Assembly: GCA_023409535.1 (NCBI GenBank) | Contig: JAEYGZ010000047.1 | Location: forward strand, 1 to 64,000 | Reading direction: 5' to 3' | Source: Bacillota bacterium | GTDB lineage: Bacteria; Bacillota; Clostridia; Lachnospirales; Lachnospiraceae | DNA: 64,000 nucleotides | Shown here: one piece after another, positions 9,303 through 16,373 of the stretch | How the letters are laid out: every line of letters begins with the position of its first letter | Numbering within the stretch: position 1 is the stretch's first letter | The notes under the pieces: generated by a model | Database searches by the model: none | The model's input: the letters and a program-made list of their open reading frames with translations, nothing else | What the model was told of the DNA's origin: nothing | Made by a program: the position numbers and the translations under genes

Positions 9303-9521
9303 CTAGCAGTAATATTTTTCAAGGGCTTTCGCTTGTTTTAAGAGAAAGCGGTATCGGTTCTGTATGGCATTCAGTTCATAGATGCAGCTGTCAATAAGAT
9401 CGGGATCTACCACATTTTCAAAGTTTGAGTAAGCTGCTTCCATGGCTATCTTCGTCTGATTAATTTCGTGCATGAGCATCAGATTATCTTTCGGGGTTCT
9501 TTTCTTCACAAACAGAGGCAT
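9303..9521 (-). CDS. DUF2508 (YaaL-like) protein
   Basis: A small soluble protein of about 72 residues beginning MPLFVKKRTPKDN. The core with FENVVDPDLIDSCIYELNAIQNRYRFLLKQAK matches the DUF2508/YaaL family, encoded next to recR and bofA in many Firmicutes. The function is unknown. The frame is open further upstream to 9602, but that extension looks noncoding and family members start near the chosen ATG at 9521, although the ribosome site is weak. It is divergent from bofA here, whereas yaaL and bofA normally share a strand. Confidence 0.65.
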   Translation of the reverse strand: MPLFVKKRTPKDNLMLMHEINQTKIAMEAAYSNFENVVDPDLIDSCIYELNAIQNRYRFLLKQAKALEKYYC

Positions 9522-9767
9522 TTCTTCACCATCCCAATGATTATATATCGCCAAATAGCACTGCTTACCCTGATAAAGTATTGTGAGGGGAGAGCAGGAC
9601 AACTTGCCTGCTATAGTATAGTCAAATTAATTGCCTTTTATTCTATGTTCTAACATAAAATGGATAAACCGGTATATAAATGTAGTAGGATTAATATAAG
9701 TACAAGTCTGTAGGAAGAAAAATTTATTCTGCTAAGATGATTTTCTTACACTTGGAAAGGAGACCAC

Positions 9768-10046
9768 ATGAAACTGAACAGCATCCTGTTCATTGTTATC
9801 ATTGCTGCCTGCTGCATATTCATCGGTGCTTGCGTTATACGGCGCAGACCGGATCTGCTGGTGGACTTTGCACTTCGGTCATGCTTTGGTACGGCTGCAA
9901 TTTATCTTCTGAATCTGGCATTGGGGCTGCAAGGGTATTCGATTGATGTGGCGATCAATGGGGCTACGGTACTGACCAACGGTCTGCTGGGCCTGCCGGG
10001 ATTTTTGCTGCTTTATGGGCTGTCACTTTATTATAGCTATACTTGA
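9768..10046 (+). CDS. bofA: BofA-family pro-sigma-K processing inhibitor
   Basis: A 92-residue membrane protein with two to three hydrophobic segments. The C-terminal part (VAINGATVLTNGLLGLPGFLLL) is the characteristic BofA core. In Bacillus, BofA in the outer forespore membrane holds back the protease SpoIVFB until the engulfment checkpoint is passed; I infer a related sporulation role here. AAAGGAGA lies seven to ten bases before the ATG. No recR or dnaX is visible next to it, so only the DUF2508-bofA association remains, and in divergent orientation. Confidence 0.8.
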   Translation: MKLNSILFIVIIAACCIFIGACVIRRRPDLLVDFALRSCFGTAAIYLLNLALGLQGYSIDVAINGATVLTNGLLGLPGFLLLYGLSLYYSYT

Positions 10047-10111
10047 AAGATAAACAATAAATACAAGCTCTCCTGTGGCAGTGATTTTCACGGCCAATAT
10101 GCAAAAAAGCC

Positions 10112-10156
10112 CTGCCCATCGGCAGCTATGGCTGCTCTGAGGCTGTGGCCGGGCAG
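10112..10156 (+). ncRNA. Compact three-way-junction RNA element
   Basis: CTGCCC (10112-10117) pairs with GGGCAG (10151-10156) and encloses two hairpins: GGCAGC/GCTGCT with a TATG loop, and GGC/GCC with a TGTG loop. An intrinsic terminator follows about 50 bases later. It is downstream of bofA and upstream of a separate promoter for the GGDEF gene, so it is either a 3' UTR structure or a small RNA. It does not match any riboswitch consensus I can recall, including c-di-GMP-I. Confidence 0.4.
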
Positions 10157-10205
10157 ATGGAAAAGATTGCAGGTAATTGTAAGAATTAGCGATATAAGTC
10201 GTATC

Positions 10206-10240
10206 AGGCTTCGTCCGTTTTCCGGACGGGGCTTTTTTTT
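10206..10240 (+). terminator. Strong rho-independent terminator
   Basis: A 12-bp stem including G-U pairs (10206-10217 with 10223-10234, core CGTCCG/CGGACG) overlaps a run of T residues from 10233. It ends the bofA/structured-RNA transcript. Confidence 0.85.
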
Positions 10241-10261
10241 TGCCTGGCCGGCTGAATACTG

Positions 10262-10289
10262 TTGATAAATGGAATTATTATGATATAAT
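10262..10289 (+). promoter_or_regulatory. Sigma-A promoter of the GGDEF gene
   Basis: TTGATA (10262-10267), a 16-base spacer and TATAAT (10284-10289), preceded by TG at the extended -10 position. It lies about 80 bases before the GGDEF gene, just after the terminator. Confidence 0.65.
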
Positions 10290-10371
10290 ATAAGAATATA
10301 GGAAAAAAGTACTATTTTATTATGAAATATATGGTAATAAAGGTACGAAAGCAGAAAGGCAGGATGGATTG

Positions 10372-11268
10372 GTGAGCAAAAGTGCGAAGCTTCTTTTAGA
10401 AGAAGAAATAGAACATATTCGTCGTAAAATGCAAGCCTTAGCGCAAAGCAACAGTTTGCTTGAATCCATTACACGAAAGATTTCACAATGGATTATCGTG
10501 ATAGATGCAGAAACCTTGGAGGGGCTTTTTATCAATCATGATGTTATTGATATTTTAAAGGATCCGGACTGTGAGCCGCAGCTGCATCAATGGCTGAAGC
10601 AGCAGGCGGAAGCTATGAATGGTAAAGAGAACCGGTCCGTCACCGAGCTTGCGCTTTTGGGGGCTCGCGGAACGCAATATTTTTCTGTAGAAATTCACTC
10701 TGTGAGCTGGCAGGACGGCTATGGGCTTATCTTTGTACTGACCGATGTCAGCAATGATAAGGAGCAGCTGCATAACCTGCAAAAAGTAGCCTTTCACGAT
10801 ACCCTGACCAGATTATATAATCGTCACTATGGCATGGAGCTGTTGCAGGAATGGCTTGATGAGAACAGTTCTTTCATTCTGTGCTTTGCAGATATTGATA
10901 ATTTAAAATATGTCAACGACAAATTCGGTCATGCAGAAGGAGATAAGTATATTCAATGCGTGGCGGATAAACTGCGTTTCTCTTTGCCCGAGGCTGTTAT
11001 CTGCCGTGTGGGAGGGGATGAATTCATGCTTCTGGATAAAAGCTTAAATATGGATGCTGCTTTGGAGCAAATGGAAAATTTACGAAACAGCTTACTGGCC
11101 ATTCAACCGGATCCGGCCACCCCCTATGAGCATAGTATAAGCTATGGAACCATTGAAATAGGAGCTGACAATTCCTTGCTCGCAGAGGAACTGCTGAATA
11201 TTGCAGATGAAAAAATGTATGAATATAAACGGGCGTATAAAGCGCGGCAAAAGAATATAAAAAGCTAG
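10372..11268 (+). CDS. PAS-like/GGDEF diguanylate cyclase
   Basis: A 298-residue soluble protein. Residues 1-30 form a likely coiled coil, about 35-130 look like a PAS-type sensor fold, and the rest is a GGDEF domain beginning at HDTLTRLYNRHYG with an intact GGDEF motif at about 214-218. It should make cyclic di-GMP from two GTP. The usual inhibitory I-site RxxD five residues before the motif is replaced (LPEA), so product inhibition is probably absent. The start is unclear: GTG at 10372 and TTG at 10369 both follow AGGATGG. It lies immediately before the Tad pilus promoter, so pilus or motility control is plausible but only inferred. Confidence 0.85.
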   Translation: MSKSAKLLLEEEIEHIRRKMQALAQSNSLLESITRKISQWIIVIDAETLEGLFINHDVIDILKDPDCEPQLHQWLKQQAEAMNGKENRSVTELALLGARGTQYFSVEIHSVSWQDGYGLIFVLTDVSNDKEQLHNLQKVAFHDTLTRLYNRHYGMELLQEWLDENSSFILCFADIDNLKYVNDKFGHAEGDKYIQCVADKLRFSLPEAVICRVGGDEFMLLDKSLNMDAALEQMENLRNSLLAIQPDPATPYEHSISYGTIEIGADNSLLAEELLNIADEKMYEYKRAYKARQKNIKS

Positions 11269-11389
11269 AAGTATTTAGGAAAACAGCGAATGCTTACAAT
11301 TTGCATAAGTTTTTTTGTGAATTTTTAATATTAACTTAGTTAAATATTTGTATAAAATAACAAAAAGAGTAGCAATTGGTAATTTGTGT

Positions 11390-11418
11390 TTGACAAAAAA
11401 TAGAGGATACTGTAATAT
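11390..11418 (+). promoter_or_regulatory. Sigma-A promoter of the Tad pilus operon
   Basis: A perfect TTGACA (11390-11395) and TAATAT (11413-11418) are 17 bases apart. Transcription should begin near 11425, leaving a leader of about 150 bases before the first Tad gene. This is the clearest promoter in the 305-base gap after the GGDEF gene. Confidence 0.8.
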
Positions 11419-11427
11419 ATTCACATG

Positions 11428-11462
11428 GCAATAATTCCTATATTTTATAGGACAATTATTGC
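11428..11462 (+). promoter_or_regulatory. Hairpin at the 5' end of the Tad transcript
   Basis: GCAATAATTCCTAT (11428-11441) pairs with ATAGG-AC-AATTATTGC (11447-11462): 14 pairs with a two-base bulge and a five-base loop, right at the expected transcript start. A second small hairpin (CCTCA/TGAGG) follows at about 11482-11498. These may stabilise the RNA or bind a regulator. There is no U-run that would make this a clear attenuator. Confidence 0.5.
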
Positions 11463-11572
11463 TTTCTAAATCATCTTAAGCCTCAGGACGAATGAGGTCA
11501 TCATTAAAGATCATAATATCGGTATAAAACTTTCCCCAAAGCTGCTTACCCCATATTAGGAGGATTTCCAAA

Positions 11573-12562
11573 ATGAAAAAAATTTTGGCTGTCTGCGATT
11601 CTGACATTTTCTATGTTACCCGCTTCATGGAGTATTTTAAAAATAAAAAGGAATTCAGTTACGAAATACTGGCATTCTCTCAGAAAGAAAGTCTGGAGGA
11701 CTATCTTCAAGCGCATTCCATTGAGATCCTGATCCTTGGCGATATGTTTGTACCGGAGGAATATGCGGACAAAATCCGTTGCAGCTTTCAGTTAAGAGAG
11801 CTGCAAAACCAGGGAATAGCGGACACAACCCACTCGGTTTATAAATATCAGCCGGTGCAGCAGGTAATGGATGAGATACTTAAGCGATACAGAAACGAGC
11901 AGGGGGAACAGAGGGAAGGAAACGAGGAAAGTCAGGTCTTTCTGTATGCAGTATTTTCCCCTTTAACAAATGCTTGTAAGCTCTTATTTTCCTGGAGTCT
12001 GGCATTTCAACTTGCAGTACGCAAAAAGGTATTATTTATTCCATTGGAGTTATTTTCTGTGAATCTGTTACTCTTTCAAAAGGGAGGAGGCCAGGAACTG
12101 TCGGAATTTATTTATTATCTCAAGGAAAATCAGGACATATCTTTGAAAATAAAATCACTTCTTTCATTTACCAGCAATCTTGATTATTTAAGCGGCAGTG
12201 CGCATGGCTTTGATCCGTTATCCCTCAGTAAAGAGGATATGCAGCGGTGGATAGCCCAGCTTAAGCTTCATACAGATTACAAGGCAGTTGTTTTTTTTCT
12301 TGGGTTTTATTCCGAAGCAGCGGCAGAAGTGATGAAGCTAAGTGATACGGTAATTATACCGTCGGGGCAATCAGTTTATGAAAAATCAATCCTGCGGGAT
12401 TGGGAGGAGCAGATGAAGCATATCGGCATCAATACCGCCACCGATAAATTTCGAAAGCATATCTTATCACCGGAACCAGATTTGAAGGAAGAATATCGTA
12501 CTTTTTCAGAGCTGATGGCCAGTCCCGTTTGGGCAGAAGCTGCCGGCTGCCTGGATAAATAA
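11573..12562 (+). CDS. CpaE/TadZ-like Tad pilus assembly protein
   Basis: A 329-residue protein at the head of the Tad operon. The first 110 residues resemble an atypical receiver domain (MKKILAVCDSDIF). The rest resembles the MinD/ParA-like fold of CpaE/TadZ, which places the pilus machine in the cell. The Walker A region is degenerate: SPLTNACKLLFSWSLA, with the glycines of the usual GKT loop gone but one lysine kept, so ATP hydrolysis is doubtful. AGGAGGA precedes the ATG. The next gene (cpaF) starts 13 bases after the stop. Confidence 0.7.
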   Translation: MKKILAVCDSDIFYVTRFMEYFKNKKEFSYEILAFSQKESLEDYLQAHSIEILILGDMFVPEEYADKIRCSFQLRELQNQGIADTTHSVYKYQPVQQVMDEILKRYRNEQGEQREGNEESQVFLYAVFSPLTNACKLLFSWSLAFQLAVRKKVLFIPLELFSVNLLLFQKGGGQELSEFIYYLKENQDISLKIKSLLSFTSNLDYLSGSAHGFDPLSLSKEDMQRWIAQLKLHTDYKAVVFFLGFYSEAAAEVMKLSDTVIIPSGQSVYEKSILRDWEEQMKHIGINTATDKFRKHILSPEPDLKEEYRTFSELMASPVWAEAAGCLDK

Positions 12563-12575
12563 CTTGGAGGATTGC

Positions 12576-13784
12576 ATGGACAGAATAAAAGAATTACTTC
12601 AGCAAAGGGTCATTAAGGATATTGATCTCTGCCGTGAGGTAACCGATGAGGAGTTATACGATACGATAGACCGTATTTTGATAGAGTATAGTAAAGAGGA
12701 ATATATCATCATCAGGGAGAAGCTTAGACTGCGAAAGGATATTTTTAATTCTATCCGCAGATTGGATATTCTTCAGGAATTGATTGAGGATCCGGCGATT
12801 ACAGAGATAATGGTAAATGGTCCTGATAAAATCTTTTATGAAAAAGAAGGAAAGCTGTATCCCAGTACGAAGCATTTTGAATCAGCACAGAAGTTGGAGG
12901 ATGTTGTTCAGCAAATGGTATCCCACTCCAATCGAATTGTGAATGAAGCCTGCCCAATTGTGGATTCCAGACTGCCGGACGGATCAAGAGTTAATATTGT
13001 ACTTGCTCCGATAGCAATGGAAGGCCCGATTATCACCATAAGAAAATTTCCAAGTAATCCGATAACCATGGAGCGCTTGATTGAGCTGGAAGCAATATCC
13101 GCAGAAGCGGCCGGCTTTTTAAAACATCTGGTGGTTGCAGGCTATAACATATTTATCAGCGGTGGTACCGGCAGCGGTAAAACCACATTTCTCAATGTTC
13201 TTTCTAATTACATCCCCTCCACCGAAAGAATAATTACGATCGAAGACTCCGCAGAGCTTCAGATTCGTAATATTCCCAATCTTGTCCGGCTGGAGGTGCG
13301 TAATGCGAATTCGGAGGGCAGCAATGAGATCACGATACGTGATCTGATTAAAACGGCCCTTCGAATGCGCCCTACGCGTATTATCGTGGGGGAGGTAAGA
13401 GATGTCGCTGCGATTGATATGCTGCAGGCTCTTAATACCGGACATGACGGTTCGCTTTCGACCGGTCACGCCAATTCTCCGGCGGATATGCTAAGCCGTC
13501 TTGAGGCTCTGGTTTTATTAGGTGCAGAGATACCGCTCCTGGCAGTTAGAAAACAGATAGCTTCTGCAATAGATATTATTGTCCATTTGGGGAGACTCAG
13601 GGATCGAAGCAGACGCCTGCTTGAGGTGACGGAGGTTCTTGACTGCCGTGACGGAGAGATTTTACTCAATCCGATCTTTGAGTTTGAAGAGATGGGAGAG
13701 GAACAAGGCAGAATATATGGGTGCCATAGTAAGAAAAATGAACTTCAAAATACGAAAAAGCTGAAACAGGCCGGGTTGCTGTAA
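12576..13784 (+). CDS. cpaF: CpaF/TadA pilus assembly ATPase
   Basis: A 402-residue type II/IV secretion ATPase that powers Tad pilus assembly from the cytoplasmic face. Walker A GGTGSGKTT lies at about 196-204 and the Walker B-like RIIVGEVRD at about 267-275, with downstream TGHDGSLSTGHAN typical of the CpaF branch. The ATG at 12576 is preferred; a longer frame begins with a TTG at 12564 that overlaps the GGAGG ribosome site. It comes directly after the CpaE-like gene and before the two membrane platform genes, the normal Tad order. Confidence 0.92.
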   Translation: MDRIKELLQQRVIKDIDLCREVTDEELYDTIDRILIEYSKEEYIIIREKLRLRKDIFNSIRRLDILQELIEDPAITEIMVNGPDKIFYEKEGKLYPSTKHFESAQKLEDVVQQMVSHSNRIVNEACPIVDSRLPDGSRVNIVLAPIAMEGPIITIRKFPSNPITMERLIELEAISAEAAGFLKHLVVAGYNIFISGGTGSGKTTFLNVLSNYIPSTERIITIEDSAELQIRNIPNLVRLEVRNANSEGSNEITIRDLIKTALRMRPTRIIVGEVRDVAAIDMLQALNTGHDGSLSTGHANSPADMLSRLEALVLLGAEIPLLAVRKQIASAIDIIVHLGRLRDRSRRLLEVTEVLDCRDGEILLNPIFEFEEMGEEQGRIYGCHSKKNELQNTKKLKQAGLL

Positions 13785-13820
13785 GGCCGGGAGTAAGTTT
13801 ATCATATTATTATCTGGTGC

Positions 13821-14585
13821 ATGGATCGGAAAGGAGGTACCTCTACGAAAGAATATCAAACCTATCAATTCTCCTGGAAGGAAATGATCCTGTATTCATT
13901 GCAGGGCCTTCTGATCATAGCTGTTCTCGGTTATCTGTTCTATCAAAATCTATTTGGGATATTCGCCTTAACTCCGATCCTGTACTTTTATCTGAAAAGT
14001 AAGAAAAAGAAACTGCTGGAGGAGAAGAAATGGAAGCTTAATCTGGAATTCAGAGACGGTATCCAGGCTCTTTCCGCCGCTTTGGAAGCCGGTTATTCTG
14101 CGGAGCATGCCCTGGAGGAGGCTTGCATTGATTTAAGGCAAATTTACCGGGAGGACGATATGATTCTGCAGGAATTCGCCTATATGATAAATCAGCTGCG
14201 AATGAATATTACGCTTGAGAGGGCTTTTGAGGAATTCGGAGAGCGCTCAGGGCTTGAAGATATCCAAAGCTTTGCACAGGTTTTCAGTACCGCCAAGCGG
14301 ACAGGAGGAGATTTGATCCGCGTCATAAAAACAACCGGCAGTATTATAAGTGATAAGATAGAGGTGAAAAGAGATATTATTACCCTGATTACCGGAAAAC
14401 GTCTTGAAGCGAACATGATGAAGGCAATACCGCTCTTAATTATCGGTTATCTGACAATATTCTCACCGGGTTTTCTGGATCCGTTATATCATAATGTATT
14501 TGGTGTATTGATAATGACAATATTCCTTATCGCTTATCTAGGGGCTTTTCTCATAATCGATAAAATCGTTGCTATCAGGATATAG
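13821..14585 (+). CDS. tadB: TadB-like pilus platform protein
   Basis: A protein of up to 254 residues with an N-terminal hydrophobic pair (about 25-55), a cytoplasmic T2SSF domain (ALEAGYSAEHALEEA, then TAKRTGGDLIRVIKTT) and a C-terminal membrane pair. It forms the inner-membrane platform with TadC. The start is odd: the ATG at 13821 has no clear ribosome site, but AAGGAGGT at 13831-13838 lies six bases before an in-frame ACG at 13845 (codon 9), and the next ATG is at 13887 after GGAAGGAA. Translation may begin at the ACG. The stop lies ten bases before tadC. Confidence 0.85.
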   Translation: MDRKGGTSTKEYQTYQFSWKEMILYSLQGLLIIAVLGYLFYQNLFGIFALTPILYFYLKSKKKKLLEEKKWKLNLEFRDGIQALSAALEAGYSAEHALEEACIDLRQIYREDDMILQEFAYMINQLRMNITLERAFEEFGERSGLEDIQSFAQVFSTAKRTGGDLIRVIKTTGSIISDKIEVKRDIITLITGKRLEANMMKAIPLLIIGYLTIFSPGFLDPLYHNVFGVLIMTIFLIAYLGAFLIIDKIVAIRI

Positions 14586-14595
14586 GAGGTGGAGG

Positions 14596-16098
14596 ATGCT
14601 GATCGTAAATGCAATCGTATTGATAATATTAGTCAGCCTTTACTTCATTAGCTGCCGGTATCCCGGAGATTGGCTGAAGAACCTTGATAAAGGTGAGCAT
14701 AAGCTGCATTTTCTCTATCCGATGGCGGATTTTTTGTTGGCGAAACTTCAGCTTAAACGCTATTTGTATAGTAGAGCCAGGGTGGAAGATACCATGAAAG
14801 CACTCTATGTAACCAATAAACCGGAACTGCTTCAGCGGCTTTACTGGTGCAATAAGATTTCAACCGTTTATGCCATACTGGCGGTATGCAGCGTTCTTTC
14901 CCTGTGCGTTCAACTTGGAGCGGGAGAGAACAGTCTCTTAAGGGAAGGAAAGTATCTGACCCGGCCCGATCACGGAGCGGGAAGCACACAGGTTACGCTC
15001 GATGTATCCCTGACTGAGGATGCCGGCGGTCAGAGCAAAGGAGAGCCGGCCGGACAGCGGGAGGTAACAGTTCATGTATCAGAACGGGAATATTCCAGAG
15101 AAGAGCTGCCGGAGGTGTTTTCCGAGGCTGAGAAGTATCTTGAGCGGGAAGTATTAGGAGACAATGAGGCTCCGGATAAAATTACGCAGGCGCTTAATTT
15201 TTGCAAAACAGTTCCCGGGACCGGAATCACTGTGGAATGGAGACCTTCCGATACAGCAGTAGTCCGTTCTGACGGAACAATAGCAAATACGCAAATCGAA
15301 CAGATCGCTGAAGTCTCAGTGACAGTAATTCTCAGCTACCGGCAGCAGAAGCATGAGACAGTAATGCGCTTTCAAATCCTGCCGAAAAAGTACACCAAGG
15401 AAGAGCTTCTGGACAAGAAGCTGGAAGCTGCAATCAAAGAAGCCGCAGAGAAAACAGCGGAGCAGGAGCTTCTGGCGCTGCCGGTTTCTATAGAAGATTA
15501 TCTTTTAAGCTGGAGTACAAAGAAGGATCCTGTCAGTCTTAACTTAATATTACTTGGCCTCCTGCTTTGCATATTGGCATGGTTTATGGGAGATAAGGAG
15601 CTGGATAAGAGGATGGAGAAGCGGAAAGAGCAGATGCTGTTTGATTACCCGGAGATTATTAATAAATTTACTTTACTGGTCAATGCGGGAATGACTGTAA
15701 AGCAGACCTGGGAGAAGATTGCAGAGGAATATCATACAAGGTATGGCAAACTCTCCGTAAATAAAAGATATGCCTATGAAGAGATGCTGACAACAGTTCA
15801 TGAACTCAGACTGGGTCTGTCGGAAAGTACAGCCTATGAGCAATATGGAAGAAGGATTGGGTTGATACCCTATATCAAATTCTGCTCCTTAATTAGTCAG
15901 AATCTAAGGAAAGGAAATAAGGGCTTCACAGAGCTGCTGAGAAAGGAAGCAATTGACGCTTTTGAGGTACGCAAGGTTATGGCGAAAAGATTGGGTGAGG
16001 AGGCTGGTACAAAGCTCCTGTTTCCAATGCTGTTGATGCTTATTATTGTATTTTGCATCATTCTGGTACCGTCCTTTTTGTCCTTTCAAATCGGGTGA
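14596..16098 (+). CDS. tadC: TadC-like platform protein with inserted Ig-like domain
   Basis: A 500-residue membrane protein. A hydrophobic start and short cytoplasmic part lead to a transmembrane helix at about 90-108, then a large extracytoplasmic insert (about 110-312), a second helix (314-332), and a C-terminal T2SSF domain with further helices. Inside the insert, GITVEWRPSD, SDGTI and a VSVTVILSY strand resemble the atrophied bacterial Ig-like fold. YSREEL (about 166) and YTKEEL (about 266) mark two related half-repeats. Most TadC proteins are near 300 residues without such an insert. The ATG at 14596 follows AGGAGGTGGAGG. Confidence 0.8.
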   Translation: MLIVNAIVLIILVSLYFISCRYPGDWLKNLDKGEHKLHFLYPMADFLLAKLQLKRYLYSRARVEDTMKALYVTNKPELLQRLYWCNKISTVYAILAVCSVLSLCVQLGAGENSLLREGKYLTRPDHGAGSTQVTLDVSLTEDAGGQSKGEPAGQREVTVHVSEREYSREELPEVFSEAEKYLEREVLGDNEAPDKITQALNFCKTVPGTGITVEWRPSDTAVVRSDGTIANTQIEQIAEVSVTVILSYRQQKHETVMRFQILPKKYTKEELLDKKLEAAIKEAAEKTAEQELLALPVSIEDYLLSWSTKKDPVSLNLILLGLLLCILAWFMGDKELDKRMEKRKEQMLFDYPEIINKFTLLVNAGMTVKQTWEKIAEEYHTRYGKLSVNKRYAYEEMLTTVHELRLGLSESTAYEQYGRRIGLIPYIKFCSLISQNLRKGNKGFTELLRKEAIDAFEVRKVMAKRLGEEAGTKLLFPMLLMLIIVFCIILVPSFLSFQIG

Positions 16099-16130
16099 GA
16101 AGGAGTTTATATCATAAGAGGAAGGAGAAA

Positions 16131-16144
16131 CTGTCACCAGACAG
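16131..16144 (+). promoter_or_regulatory. Small hairpin touching the flp ribosome site
   Basis: CTGTC (16131-16135), loop ACCA and GACAG (16140-16144). Its right arm overlaps the beginning of the AGGAGGA ribosome site of the pilin gene. It may tune pilin translation or mark an RNA end; it is short, so this is tentative. Confidence 0.3.
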
Positions 16145-16156
16145 GAGGAACAAAGA

Positions 16157-16363
16157 ATGGAGAAATTAAAGAAACTATATCTGAGAACTGCGCAAATACA
16201 GTTAAACGGAGTCGGAGTGATTGAAATAATTTTAATTCTTGTAATTATTATTGGATTGGTTTTAATTTTCAGAAATCAAATTGCTGAGATCATCAACAAT
16301 GCATTTGCGTCCATAACCTCGGATACGTCGGGCATTGCAACTGATATTACCATAACACCATAA
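16157..16363 (+). CDS. flp: Flp-type major pilin
   Basis: A 68-residue prepilin. A basic 18-residue leader ends in a glycine, followed by VGVIEIILILVIIIGLVLIF: cleavage after the glycine puts glutamate at mature position 5, the hallmark of type IV/Flp pilins, followed by a hydrophobic helix. The mature pilin is only about 50 residues, ending in a Thr/Ser-rich tail. It is the filament subunit of the Tad pilus, processed by the peptidase at 19986. AGGAGGA precedes the ATG. Confidence 0.88.
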   Translation: MEKLKKLYLRTAQIQLNGVGVIEIILILVIIIGLVLIFRNQIAEIINNAFASITSDTSGIATDITITP

Positions 16364-16373
16364 TCCATATATC

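Noticed and set aside
10081..10240. c-di-GMP riboswitch controlling the GGDEF gene
   Set aside because: The tetraloop and receptor motifs of GEMM are not found, and a complete terminator and a separate promoter lie between this RNA and the gene.
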